From Zasmidium citrigriseum (lineage: Eukaryota > Ascomycota > Dothideomycetes > Mycosphaerellales > Mycosphaerellaceae), in NCBI GenBank assembly GCA_002786025.1, contig NHNW01000008.1:496001-560000 (forward strand): a DNA stretch of 64,000 nt. The letters are read 5' to 3'. Shown one piece after another: positions 9,169 through 19,405 of this stretch. A program made the position numbers and the translations under genes. How positions within the stretch are numbered: position 1 is the first letter of the stretch; each line of letters opens with the position of its first letter. The notes beneath the pieces were generated by a model. That model was given only the letters and a program-made list of their open reading frames with translations. It had not been told where the DNA came from and ran no database searches.

Positions 9169-11929
9169 ATGGCCGCCAACGGCGAGCCTGCCCCTCCCAG
9201 GCAGCAGCAAGACGAAGACGAAAGGGAACCCAGAGACTTCGAAGACGACCCACCGACCGAGACGTCGCCTCTTCTGCCGCCGAATCAGGCCGAGAACAAT
9301 GACCAGAGCCAGCCACCGCGAGGCTCAGCTGCCACATTACTGCGCTCTCTATCGCATTCGAAGGGGGGCAAGCGACGATGGCCCAGCTTAATCGCACTGC
9401 TGATACTATGTATCTTTGCCGTGCTTATAATCGTATTCGCCTTCGTCGCCCCGAGCGCCGTCGAGCAATACGCCCAGAAAGCAGTCGTCTTTGAGCCGAC
9501 GAGCTTATCAATAGACTCTTTCCTGGACGATGGCGTGCGGGCGAGAGTACAGGGAAACTTCAGAATGGACTCCAGCCGAGTCAAGAGGAAGTCAATAAGA
9601 GATCTAGGGAAGTTTTGTACCTGGATCGCCAGTGAAGTCGAGACTGGGAAGAGTGATATGGAGGTCTCGCTGCCAGAGTATGGAAATGTCGTGCTTGGCA
9701 AGGCCCAAATACCACCGATAAGAGTGTCGATACGGGATGGACATTCCACAAACGTCGATTTCTTGAGCGACCTGCAACCGGGCGATGTCGATGGCATTAG
9801 GAGAATCGCCAATGACTGGATTGACGGTCGTCTTGGCCAGCTGCGTGTTGTGGGCAAGGCTCAGGTTCCGCTCAAGAGCGGCATATTGAGTCTCGGAAAG
9901 CAGATGGTGCAGCAGGAGATGCTCTTTGCGAACGACGACATTCCTTCGATGCCCGCCTACGAGATTAAGAAGCTCAATGTGAGAGAGGTCGACATTCCCA
10001 GTGGCAAGGGCATGGCTGCGGACGTGTCTCTCAAGGTGCAGAACGATTATCCTGTCGAGTTCACTGTACCACCACTTGGATTCGGCCTTCTAGTGGACAA
10101 CTGCGAAAAGAGCGACGACTTGATCATGGTCGCCGATGCCCTGACAGAGGAGATTGCAATCATGCCCAAGACGGATGTTGAAGTAAATGTGACGGGCACT
10201 GTTCGCCATTTGCCATCAGTCCTCACGCAAGCATGTCCTGGCTCTACGAAGTCTCCATTGGATATTCTCCTCGGCAGATATATCCATGGCAAGGAGAACA
10301 CCGTTTACGTGAGAGGATCTGATGCGCCGTCTCTTGACACGCCTCGCTGGGTGACAGACCTCATGGCCGATATCACTGTGCCGGTTCCTTTGCCAGGACG
10401 GACGTTTGGCCATCTCATTCGAAACTTCTCCCTTACAAACACCCACTTCAGTCTGCCGGACCCACTCGCGGATCCAGGCACACCTGCGTCAAATCCTCGC
10501 ATCAGCGCCAACGTTCGTGCGCTTGTTGCCCTGCCTGAAGAGATGAACTTCAACATCTCTGTCGGCAAGGTCAAGGCGAATGCCGATGTGTTCTACAAGG
10601 GCAAGAAGCTTGGTGTTCTCGATTTGAACAAATGGCAAGACGCCAACAGCACTCGCATCGACTCGTCTCCCGATGAGGGACCATCCTTGATGGTGGAGAG
10701 TGAGGTGAAAGATGCACCACTAGAAATTGAAGATGAAGATGTCTTCACAGACGTGATTCAAGAATTGATCTTTGGCAGAAGGACTGTCATCATGAAGATC
10801 CAGGCCGAGGTGGACGTTGGAGTTGAGACGGCATTGGGCGAGTTCGCCATAAACAAGATACCCGCAGACGGCCAAGTGCCGATCAAGCGTAGGTCACCAT
10901 CCCTACCGCACGCATTGTCTGATATTACGAAGCCCGATTACTGGCTACAAGTTGGATAGAGTAGATAGGCTAAGCATATGCGACGCAGCGATTTCACGGC
11001 CCCCACCACCCAAAAAGCCCGGTAAACCCAGCGATCCTCCCTCCCACTTACCTGGCAGCCTCACCGATGGGGTCAATCCCAAGATCGTCGACCTACGCAT
11101 ACTCAACACCACAGAGACCTCCCTCCAGATTGGAGCCAAAGCAAATATTACGAATCCGACCGAGTACTCCGCTACCATCCCCTACGTCGACATCCACATC
11201 ATCAAGAATGGCTCACTCCTCGGCCACGCTACGGCTCGAAACCTCTCGGTTCACCAAGGAAACAACAGCAACCTGGAAGTGCAAGCCCTATACGACCCCC
11301 TCACTCTCGGCGGTCCCGAAGCCAAAGCCATCGGCCGCGAACTCATAAGCCAATACATCTCCGGCTGGAACACCACCATAACCCTCCAAATGCATGAGAA
11401 CTCCTTCCCAGGCAACCCCAAACTCGGCCGCGCCCTCTCAAATTTTCCCATCGAAGTCGCCGCCCCGAGACTCAGCGCCCCCAAACGGCCCTCCGATGAC
11501 GATCCCGACTTTCCCTCTGATCCAGATGATGAAGATGAGGAAGCAACCCACTTCATAAAAGACGCCACAATGCACCTCCTAACCTCCACCGCAACCTTCA
11601 CCCTCCTCTCCCCGCTCCACCACAGCACGCTCTACATAACGCACCTCAACGCCACGGCGATATACCAGTCCGACGACGTGGGGCAAATTCTCTACGACGA
11701 GGCTTTTGGCGTTCCGCCCGTCGAGGAGACGCCTGGAGGGGAAGGGTTTGAGACTCCGAGATTGCCGGTTGAGTGGAGTTTGGGGAGTGTGGGGTATGGG
11801 GCTGTTAAGAGGGCGCTTGGGGGGACTTTGAGGTTGGGCGCGAGGGCGGAGGTTGGTGTTAGATTGGGGCGGTGGAGGGAGGAGTTGTGGTTTCGGGGGA
11901 AGGGGTTGGGGGTTAGGATTCGGTTGTGA
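9169..11929 (+). CDS. Tag1-like (YLR173W family) vacuolar single-pass membrane protein
   Basis: Model: join(9169..10888, 10989..11929), 886 aa; phase-1 intron of 100 nt. The N-terminus (about residues 1-70) is acidic/proline-rich and cytosolic in character with a TSPLLPPN motif, a dileucine-like sorting signal common in vacuolar proteins. A single membrane segment follows (SLIALLILCIFAVLIIVFAF, about residues 72-95), then a long lumenal part with repeated beta-rich modules (VDIPSGKGMAADVSLKVQND, LEA2/DUF3712-like) and several N-x-S/T sites. This layout matches fungal homologues of yeast Tag1, a vacuolar protein implicated in terminating autophagy. The assignment is by overall architecture, not a decisive motif. 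The last third uses much more GC-rich, repetitive codons (GGGTTGGGGG). Confidence 0.6.
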
Positions 11930-12401
11930 ACAAGGGGCGCTGTGTTGGGGAGGTTGTTTGATAAGAAGTCGAGAAGTCAATGCTGGAAGGATGCAAGTGA
12001 AAATAAAGGATGAGAGTGCGAATATACAGGACGCTTGTTGAGGAGGCGGGATTTTCAGAGGCGAGAATGTGGGTTGTACACAGTATTACGAAGGTATGAA
12101 TGGCAACGAGAGAAAAGCGGCTCGTACTCATTCATTCTGTTTATTCCCTGGTGGCACAAGAAGAGCGACTGGGCCATGAGCAACGTCGTGAATGCGAGAT
12201 TCACTTGAGAGCATGTAACGAGTCCCGCCGACGCCGTTTGGTTCACTCTCTTCATCTGCGCCTTAAAGACGTGGGCTTTTCTCTGTTCACTTCCTCCTAA
12301 CAACAGACCGGCGGCAAAGCAAACCTACACTTACCCTGTCTCACTTACGACAAGAATTCAGACAGACAACAGCATCTAGCCTCTCCAATTGTCCATCTAA
12401 A
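11930..12401. other. intergenic, Tag1-like gene to broken paralogue 5
   Basis: Holds ATTCACTTGA (12199-12208) about 190 bp ahead of the degenerate first exon of paralogue 5. Otherwise no coding or RNA gene is recognisable. Confidence 0.4.
12199..12208 (+). promoter_or_regulatory. cluster element ATTCACTTGA upstream of broken paralogue 5
   Basis: Nine of ten bases match ATTCACTTGC, about 194 bp upstream of the former first exon at 12402. Confidence 0.3.
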
Positions 12402-12807
12402 ATTTCCAACGCAGTAAGTCCTCACTCTCTCCTCTACTGGTCCCGAGCCATACTAACAGCCCCAGACCTCCAGCACCAACATGCTCACCAACGACGCCAC
12501 CACCCCAACCCCCGCCGTCACCGCCGTCTTCTCAACCCCCGAACTCCTCGAAATGATTCTTCTCGACGTAGCCCACGAGCAGCCCAAGCGCCTCTCCATC
12601 TGCTAGCGAGTCGACAAGACCTTTCAAGCTACCATCGCCGGCTCGAAGAAGTTGCAGAGGGAACTCGAGGACTGGAAGGCGGTTTGTCGGAAGTGGAACG
12701 GGGTGTTGAGGGGCCGTGGTCCGGGAGCGAAGAAGTGGCGGAAGCGGAATGAGAGGTTTCGGAGTTTGGAGTTGGGGGATGATGATGAGGGGGTGGTGTG
12801 GCGGTGA
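12402..12807 (+). pseudogene. F-box-like paralogue 5, start codon lost and premature TAG
   Basis: The gene can be rebuilt by comparison with paralogue 3. A 12-nt first exon at 12402-12413 reads ATT-TCC-AAC-GCA (ATG has become ATT) and is followed by a perfect GTAAGT donor, a TACTAAC branch point and CCCCAG; exon 2 starts at 12466 in phase 0. Exon 2 runs TSSTNMLTNDATTP, PTPAVTAVFSTPELLEMILL, DVAHEQPKRLSIC and then TAG at 12604-12606, after which RVDKTFQATIAGSKKLQREL continues in frame to TGA at 12805-12807. The TAG sits where intact paralogues have an ordinary residue just before the R-V-x-K-T-F block; CAG to TAG would explain it. An internal ATG at 12481 could still start a 41-residue product lacking the second block. 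Confidence 0.65.
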
Positions 12808-13097
12808 GCTGCAGGGTTGGGGATGGGAGGGGGACTGGGTTTTCGGTTGAATCTGAATTGTGTTCAGCGTACTTTTGCAGATCACTTCTGGAGACCGCGA
12901 GAATGCACGAGACGGGTTCTGGGCATTGAGCAGTGCATGAGCGAATATTCACTTGCTTGGGATGGCGCTAGCGCGCGCTAGAGTAGCGCCAAGCAAGGAA
13001 CTCCCGCAAGTACAAGTAGTCCGAAATTCTGAATTGTTTCCGTATCTTACGACAACACCTGCACTTTAATCACAATTGTTGCTCCCTCAAACCAACA
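12808..13097. other. promoter region of F-box-like paralogue 6
   Basis: Contains the best bipartite copy of the cluster element (12947-12974). No gene. Confidence 0.4.
12947..12974 (+). promoter_or_regulatory. bipartite element ATTCACTTGC + GCGCTAGCGC upstream of paralogue 6
   Basis: Exact ATTCACTTGC at 12947-12956 and the palindrome GCGCTAGCGC at 12965-12974, ending about 124 bp before the start codon at 13098. The same pair, with variable spacing, recurs upstream of paralogues 7 and 11. Confidence 0.55.
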
Positions 13098-13529
13098 ATG
13101 CCGGTCACTGTAAGCCCCATCCCCTCCCGACAGTAGTATCTTCAGTCGCTAACACCTTTGCAGAGAAAGCGCAAAGCCGCCCGCGCCGCGACATTCGAAG
13201 CCGAGCAGACCGCCGCTCGCGATGCAGACGCCGAAGCAGAGCGCCAGGCTCGAGCAACAGCCGCCGCACAGCGAGTCTTTGCGATCCCGGAGCTGATGGA
13301 GATGATCCTTCTCGAGGTTGCGGATGCAGTGCCAGAGGCTTCGGGATTTCGTCCGACAGCTGAAGAAAAGCGAATCGAGGCTAGTCTGGCCAACTGTCGC
13401 GGTGTTTGTCGTGCGTTTCGGGAGGGTGTTGATGGCTCGAGTAAGCTGAGGGAGAAGTGGACGGAGTGGAAGCTGAAGTGTTGGAGGGAGCGGCGGGCGC
13501 GGTGGGAGAGGAGGTGGAGGATGTACTAG
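13098..13529 (+). CDS. small F-box-like protein, paralogue 6
   Basis: Model: join(13098..13109, 13164..13529), 125 aa. The first exon is exactly 12 nt (MPVT), donor GTAAGC, intron 54 nt with a GCTAACAC branch point and TTTGCAG. Exon 2 encodes a basic/alanine-rich helix (RKRKAARAATFEAEQTAARD), QRVFAIPELMEMILLEVADA, a loop PEASGFRPTAEEKRIEASLA, NCRGVCRAFREGVDGSSKLR and a Trp/Arg-rich tail ending RRWRMY. This is one of the best-preserved members, with a full promoter element. The glutamine-rich linker matches that of paralogue 4, where the glutamines became stops. Function is unknown beyond the F-box-like core. Confidence 0.8.
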
Positions 13530-14719
13530 TCGGGCGAGGAGGACGAGGGGGAGACGGGTGCTGATGAGTTGAGGGGTTTGGTACGGGATGAGGTGTAAGC
13601 ATTTTTGGCGGCATGGATGATGCAAGAAGTTTCTGGTCGGGTCACTTGCAGTCTCTGTTTGCGACCGCGAGAATTGCACGTTATGAGCTTTTGTTTTCGG
13701 CGGAGCCTGCGACGTCGAGTCGTAGCTCAGTCCTTCCATCCACAATGCTAGAACATTAGATTGAGAAAATTGGCTCGCGATCGACAGGCATAAGTACTGC
13801 TATTGAGAATGTAATTATGGGCTCGTATCATCAGTGAAAGCTATCTTTAGCCACGACGGCTATATCAGAGGCCGGTAATTGCTCGTACTGTGTTCCTAGT
13901 CTTCCATTGTGCATCATCTGCCCTTTGCAAGTCGAAAAACGCCTCAGAGCCTAAAATGTGGACTCGCGCAAGCGTACGTCAGCCTTGCCCTTCAGATGAT
14001 GTCCCAAGGGAATGCGGACAGAGCGAATGGGCGCGTTTAGGGGGTTTGGACATCAAATTGAATGGTTGCTGAACATCAGGAAAGCACAATGGCCTGCAGC
14101 GTCACGAAAGGCTGTGGGCCCGTGCGTTGTGCGGCTGAAGGGCAACCCCAACTTCAAGACACCTAGATATTTTCATTGACATACATCCCTAGCCATTTCT
14201 CTTACTGAATACCACAGCCACAGACCTTCGGGAGCGAGCACATCGCAATGGATGCCTCAGGCTTTCATTCAGGCGACACCGGTGAATCCATCCCTGTGAG
14301 AAGCGGCTGAGGAGTGACTCAGCCATCTGATGAACAGTCACTGCTGCTGGCATTGAAACTTTGGTTCTACGAACAGCTCCCGGGTCTTCTTTCTCGAGCA
14401 TAGAGCTAATATAGTCCAAGCCGGCGAACTCTAGCAAGTGCAGCCTAACGCAGGCTACTCGTACCTTCTGAGCGGCCGAAGAAGACGCTTTAAATCAGCT
14501 GAAGCGACTTGTGACTCTGAATATTCACTTGCGCTGCACATGCCGGCGGCGATCGCTAGGGTACAAAAGGCCATCTTCCCCGCTTGGAAACCTTCGCTCC
14601 ATCCACTTCCAATCTTGACAACGCTTCGTCCAAGTTCTGATAACTTGGACAGTCGACCACACCAACCACGCCCATATCAACGTCAAACTCCATCGAAATC
14701 ACCGACGACACCTACCAGC
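13530..14719. other. intergenic, about 1.2 kb
   Basis: No supported gene. Short frames exist but none has a conserved motif, good context or splicing partners. An ATTCACTTGC element at 14523-14532 lies at the right end, ahead of the LRR gene. An upstream in-frame extension of the LRR gene (from 14540) is possible but lacks recognisable protein character. Confidence 0.5.
14523..14532 (+). promoter_or_regulatory. ATTCACTTGC element upstream of the LRR gene
   Basis: Exact 10-mer about 188 bp upstream of ATG 14720. It is the only exact copy in front of a gene that is not a member of the F-box-like family. Confidence 0.4.
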
Positions 14720-16676
14720 ATGTCCGCTCTCTTGTCGGCCTCGCCAGGCCTTGTCGACAAGGATGGTACACCGACCGACTTCACTTCTGTCCAGTCGCAG
14801 TCGCAGTCGCAGTCACAGGCCATCAACGTCACCGCCGACATGTCCTCGGACACCGCCGTCATCGACTACTGGACCCGTCTCATACGCTCGAACCTCGCTA
14901 CATTGGTTCGCGACACCGACAGCGACACCGAAGAGGTCGGATCTGCTACTCAAGTCGACGAGGAGATACTGAACGCACCACGCCGGAAATCCACCCGAGA
15001 CGCCCTTGCTCGTCAAATCGCAGCCCAGCTATACCCTTCGACCGACCCCGAGTCACTCGCCCCCATCATCAAATACGAGAAAGACATCGTGATGCTCCGC
15101 AACATCGTCCTCGAGCAGCGTCGGCAAGCTATCGCTGATGCGACTGCACGCAACGAGAGCTTCAACTGGATCAAGCGTATCAGCAAATCTGGTCCATGGG
15201 ATGAGAAGAATGATCCACTTTCGCTCAAAGGTGAGTCGTGCCCATATCCATCAGTATTGGAATCCTCGCTGACACTGTGAACTATCAGGTGCACCATCGC
15301 TGCCCATGCCCGTCCAGGTCTCTGACAAAGAGTCTCTTGCGCCCTTCTTCGCCCATCTGCGTAACAGAGGCACCTCTGAACCCTCTTCTGCTTCTTCCGA
15401 TGGCTACACGACTGGTATCGAGCCTTACTACGGCACTGAGCTCATCGAGTTTGAGAAAGGCGTGCTATACTCAGACGGCCGTGTGGACCTCTGCAAGATG
15501 GTGACTGGCCCTCGGAACATCGGCGACCTGATGGAGTCTCTCAAGACCAACACTTTCTCCAAGCACTTCCTACTTGGCAACAACATCATCGGCCCGGTTG
15601 GCGCGAAGGCGATTGCTGACTTCATCGACGAGTATCCGGAGCGTTTCGAGACCTGGTATCTGGCCGGCAATTGCATCGACACCGCGAGCTTCACAACACT
15701 GGTCAACAGCATGGTCAAGTCAACAGCCATCACGAATATCTGGCTCAAGCGCAATCCGATGGGCCCGTCAGCAGCAGCCGACGTCGCACGCCTGATCAAG
15801 AGCTCGCCTCGTCTTCGTACTCTCGATCTGGACCAGACTGAGCTCGGCGATGCAGGTGTAGCTGAGCTGTTCTCATCGCTGGCCTCGCTCACCACGCCTC
15901 CCGCCCTCCGACACATCTATCTGAACGCTACCGGTATTGGCGAGAACGGCTGCAAAGCAATCTCACGATACCTCGCGTCTCCTCATTGCGGCCTGCACTC
16001 TCTCTACATGTCGAATAATCCGATCGGCGACGCTGGATCGCTTGCGCTAGCTCCAGGCTTGCAAAACAACAAGTCTCTGCAGCGCCTCTCGTTGCAGTCC
16101 TGCGGTCTCAAAGACGTTGTGCCTCTATTCGACGCTCTGTCCGGCCATACGACCATTGAAGTGCTCGACGTCGGCCAGAGCTACGCCACAGAGGACCTAG
16201 GCATGCGATACAATTGGCTGACCGACGCCAATGTACCGTCCATCAACAACTTCATCAGCACAACACCGCAGTTGAAGTACCTCAATCTAGCCTACGTCCC
16301 AATCTCCCAGCAAGAGCTCAACAAAGTCTTCCAAGCAGTCGCCGCATCCAACCTCGTCTGGTTCCATGCCAAAGCCCTCGTGACTGGCGAGAAGGACGCC
16401 ATCTCCGTCAAGGCAGGTCAAGAGCACGCCCGTCTACATGACCAAGCCCGCAAGCGACTCCATGCCAATGTCGAGCAGCAGTATGGCATGAACTATGAGC
16501 AGTTCGAGTCCGGCCAGAAGCGCTTCTTGGTATCACCACAGGATGTCCGCTTCATCGACTCGGTCTACCGCAATCGCGATGCTGGCGCTGCTCGTCGTGG
16601 GCTCAAGAAGCTGATCAAGCACTGGGATGAGGGTGATGAGACTCTGCAGCGTGTGCAGGATGGTGCGCGGGAATGA
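14720..16676 (+). CDS. leucine-rich-repeat (ribonuclease-inhibitor type) protein
   Basis: Model: join(14720..15230, 15289..16676), 632 aa. The N-terminal third is low complexity, with an SQSQSQSQ run encoded by a CAGTCG microsatellite (about 14794-14818), then a charged helical part. From about residue 230 a series of RNI-type LRRs follows: LGNNIIGPVGAKAIADFI, WLKRNPMGPSAAADVARLI, LDLDQTELGDAGVAELFSSL, IYLNATGIGENGCKAI, LYMSNNPIGDAGSLALA, LSLQSCGLKDV and YLNLAYVPISQQELNKVF. Such horseshoe repeats bind protein partners. The tail (about the last 90 residues) is charged and helical. The specific role is unknown. The protein lies inside the F-box-like cluster and shares its promoter element, so an adaptor role in the same process is conceivable but untested. 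The start at 14720 is chosen as the ATG nearest the recognisable protein. Confidence 0.75.
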
Positions 16677-17029
16677 CTTCGGCTACAGAGCGACATTAGC
16701 TAGCAAGAGGCAAGCGGTGCCGCCTACATTAGCTAGACATGCAGGGAAAAGGTGTGTTTTAACGAGACCTATGAATGCGACTTTTCATCCAAAAGATCCG
16801 TTCTTTAGTCTTTTGTTATAATATTGAAGTGCTTTGAGGCGTATCCATGAAGTGCGTGAGTCACATGCTCTTTCCTACTCCTTAGTATTCACTTGCTAGC
16901 GTGCGCGCTAAATATTTCGAAAGTTAAGCTTCTGCGACTTTCTACCCTCAACTCTTTGAAACTTCAGGTGCACGAAGCCACTGGTGCACCTCTCCTTCCA
17001 GAACCAACCTAGCCGTCAACTCCGCCAAA
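16677..17029. other. promoter region of F-box-like paralogue 7
   Basis: 3' flank of the LRR gene and 5' flank of paralogue 7, with the cluster element at 16887-16910. Confidence 0.4.
16887..16910 (+). promoter_or_regulatory. bipartite element ATTCACTTGC + GCTAGC/GCGCGCTA upstream of paralogue 7
   Basis: Exact ATTCACTTGC overlapping GCTAGC (16895-16900), then GCGCGCTA (16903-16910), about 120-140 bp before the start codon at 17030. Confidence 0.5.
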
Positions 17030-17487
17030 ATGGTCGCTACTGTAAGCTGCACCCTTCCATTAGCCTCGACAAGTGCCCACTAACAGAATCATAGAGAAGC
17101 CAGCAGGCGCAGCGGTGCAGCGACGTCATCCAAGGGATCATCGACCAAGCCGACGATTGCGCCGCCGCTCGGGTCTTCGCGACGCAGGAGCTGTTCGAGA
17201 TGATCTTCCTCAAGGTGGAGGATCCGAACACGATCGCCCTTGCGCGGCGGGTCAATTGGACATTTCGACGGGGCGTGCAGGGATCGAAGCAATTGATGAC
17301 AGAGCTCGAGTCACGGCGGAAAGAGAGGATCTTAGCAGACAAGGCGAGAAAGAAGGAGGAGAGACACAAGGAGCGGGAGAGGCGGCAGCAGGAGATCTGG
17401 AGGCATGTCATTGAGATGGAATTCGAACGACGAACGCGGAAAGAACGTAGGCCGTTCAACCGTCACCGTTGGTGTACCCACGGGTGA
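17030..17487 (+). CDS. small F-box-like protein, paralogue 7
   Basis: Model: join(17030..17041, 17095..17487), 134 aa. The 12-nt first exon encodes MVAT; donor GTAAGC, branch CTAAC, acceptor ATCATAG, phase 0. Exon 2: RSQQAQRCSDVIQGIIDQAD, then a divergent core ARVFATQELFEMIFLKVEDP, then LARRVNWTFRRGVQGSKQLM and a long, highly charged R/E/K helix (KARKKEERHKERERRQQE) to the end. The core departs from the family (Q-E-L-F-E-M-I-F-L-K for P-E-L-L-E-M-I-L-L-E), so Skp1 contact may be weakened. The charged tail looks like a single extended helix or coiled coil. Confidence 0.75.
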
Positions 17488-17907
17488 GGATGCCGCGGTG
17501 ATGCATAAGGCCATATGTGATGCGGCTGAAGACTGTCTCGGTCGAGACTCGAGTCTGAGGGGTTCAGCATGGTGTGCATTCATGAGCCTGTTGATTCTCC
17601 TCTCTCTAACATGTAAACACTGTTTGACGGCAGTTGAGAAGGCAAGTGTCTTTGAAGTCGATAGTGCACCATAGAATCTGCGCTCAAACATTGCTCCGAA
17701 ATGGACGACCGTCTGCAGTATTGGAACATCTAGAAGATCAGGAAGTGCCAACTTCGGGTAACATGACTTGACTTTCACATGCTGGCGCCTTGGCTAGCTC
17801 GACGCTAAGCAATTTGCCGAGTTCCTCCACAATCCGCGCCCTTACACCTTCGACCGTTCGAAATTGCCGACTGAGTTTCTCACGTTCTTTGCAGCTGTCG
17901 CATCAAC
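17488..17907. other. intergenic between paralogues 7 and 8
   Basis: No gene supported. Only a weak TTTCACATGC resemblance to the cluster element (about 17771-17780). Confidence 0.4.
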
Positions 17908-18329
17908 ATGGCAGCTCCAGTGAGTTACAGTGTCACTGTCTCTTCCAGCGACTGACATTTGTCCAGCACACAGTCCATCAAGCAGCTCAGGTGGCCGAAG
18001 GTCATCAACCAGAACTCGAGCCATCGGAGCCAGGCACCGCCGCCGCCAAAGTCTTTGCGATTCCTGAACTCCTCGAAATGATCCTCCTCGAGGCCGCCCA
18101 AGGCTACGGCATCCCCGGCGGTCCACGTATCATGACCGCCGAAACCATGATGAGCTGTCGGCTAGTCAGCAAGACATTCAAAGCGGTCTTCGATGGGTCC
18201 AAGATGTTGCAAAAGGAGTGGGAGAAGTATCAGGAGTCTTGTCGTGTATTCAAGAGATGGTCCGATTACATGTTGGCCACTCTGAATCGGGCCATTGAGA
18301 GCTACCGCAATGCTTCGTCGAAGAGATAG
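17908..18329 (+). CDS. small F-box-like protein, paralogue 8
   Basis: Model: join(17908..17919, 17967..18329), 124 aa. The first exon is 12 nt (MAAP), donor GTGAGT, 47-nt phase-0 intron. Exon 2: HTVHQAAQVAEGHQPELEPS, then AAAKVFAIPELLEMILLEAA, a glycine/proline loop GYGIPGGPRIMTAETMM, then SCRLVSKTFKAVFDGSKMLQ and a short aromatic/basic tail (VFKRWSDYMLATLNRAI). The core is close to the family consensus. A longer in-frame start at 17790 has no ATG and runs through the intron, so the short exon is preferred. Confidence 0.75.
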
Positions 18330-18685
18330 GAAGGTCATGGGGATCTCAAGAGCTTGTGCTGTGGCATTGTGACTGCATGCGAAGAGCGTCAGAAGCCAGA
18401 GACAAAGTTCACGCTGCTACAAGACATGCGATTATCTTAAGATCTTGCTCGAACTTAGCAAAGCCCAACGGTTAGTTCATACAATCACTGGAAGGTTCTG
18501 ATCGGAAAGAGAAACGGTTCTACTTTCTATTCACTTCCTCTCACTGCGGCTGCAACGATTCAAAAGCTCTGACTGTCGCAGTCGATCCTCTTTTTCACTC
18601 ATTGAGACTGTCCCATCACTAGACAGCTTGTGCGACTGTAGGTTACAAAGGACCTCCGCAGATCCCACAACTGACATCCGCACAG
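18330..18685. other. promoter region of paralogue 9
   Basis: Contains ATTCACTTCC (18529-18538), nine of ten bases of the cluster element, about 148 bp upstream of ATG 18686. Nothing else is recognisable. Confidence 0.4.
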
Positions 18686-19189
18686 ATGACCAAAGCTCAA
18701 ACATCCCAGCGTGAGCAGCGAGCAGCTCGCCGAGCAACCAAATATGCCCGTCATCAGCAGGAGCTGGCAAACATCGCATTGCAACGAAAGCAGGAAGCCG
18801 CCGAGCGCCGCGAACGTCTAGGTGTAGTCGCCCAGAAGGTCTTCGTCATTCCCGAACTGCTCGAGATGATCCTAGTTCAAGTTGCAACACACGATCCACA
18901 CAGCCAGAACCCTTACTTCACTGCGAGATCTTTCACGGCTTCGCGACAGGTCTGTCGGATGTTCAAGGACAGCGTCGAAGGCTCCATCAAGTTGCGAAAG
19001 AAACGAGAAGAGTTGCAGGAGTTTTGTGAGAGAGAAGAGTGGAGGATCGAAGAAGAACGGCGCCAAAGAGAAGACAACATGATTAGAATTTTGTATCGGC
19101 AAAATGAAGAACAGCTGGAGGACATCAGAAAGCGGGAAAGTGAGGAAATGAACAGGCGGGTGATGTTTGACAGCTTGAGGGATGCCTAG
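18686..19189 (+). CDS. small F-box-like protein, paralogue 9 (no micro-exon)
   Basis: Single-exon model, 167 aa, the longest of the cluster. The N-terminal helix is basic (MTKAQTSQREQRAARRATKY), then VAQKVFVIPELLEMILVQVA, a loop THDPHSQNPYFTARSFTA, SRQVCRMFKDSVEGSIKLRK and a long charged helix to the end (about 60 residues of E/R/K/Q). The ATG is immediately preceded by CACAG, a good splice acceptor, so a 5' exon analogous to the 12-nt exons may have been present and lost or lie in the UTR. The loop N-P-Y-F-T-A-R-S resembles that of paralogue 11 (A-Y-P-T-A-R-S), indicating a recent common origin. Confidence 0.75.
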   Translation: MTKAQTSQREQRAARRATKYARHQQELANIALQRKQEAAERRERLGVVAQKVFVIPELLEMILVQVATHDPHSQNPYFTARSFTASRQVCRMFKDSVEGSIKLRKKREELQEFCEREEWRIEEERRQREDNMIRILYRQNEEQLEDIRKRESEEMNRRVMFDSLRDA

Positions 19190-19405
19190 ATGGGATTCCT
19201 TGTGATATTTGGTGCGGTAGGCAAAGGAGAATATGGAGAATCGTGGCTGCGCAGTCCAACTTACCTGTTTGCGTCTTGCTTTCTTTTGGTATCTCTCACC
19301 CAGCATTGGAGATTGCTTTTCATCACAATTTCCGAGCAACCTTCACAAGTGCAGCTCAGATGAGTGCCGCTATACGCACGAAATCTTTGTCAATTGCGAT
19401 TCGAT

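Noticed and set aside
13890..14072. 60-codon plus-strand frame
   Set aside because: Short, isolated and without similarity to the cluster or any family I recognise.
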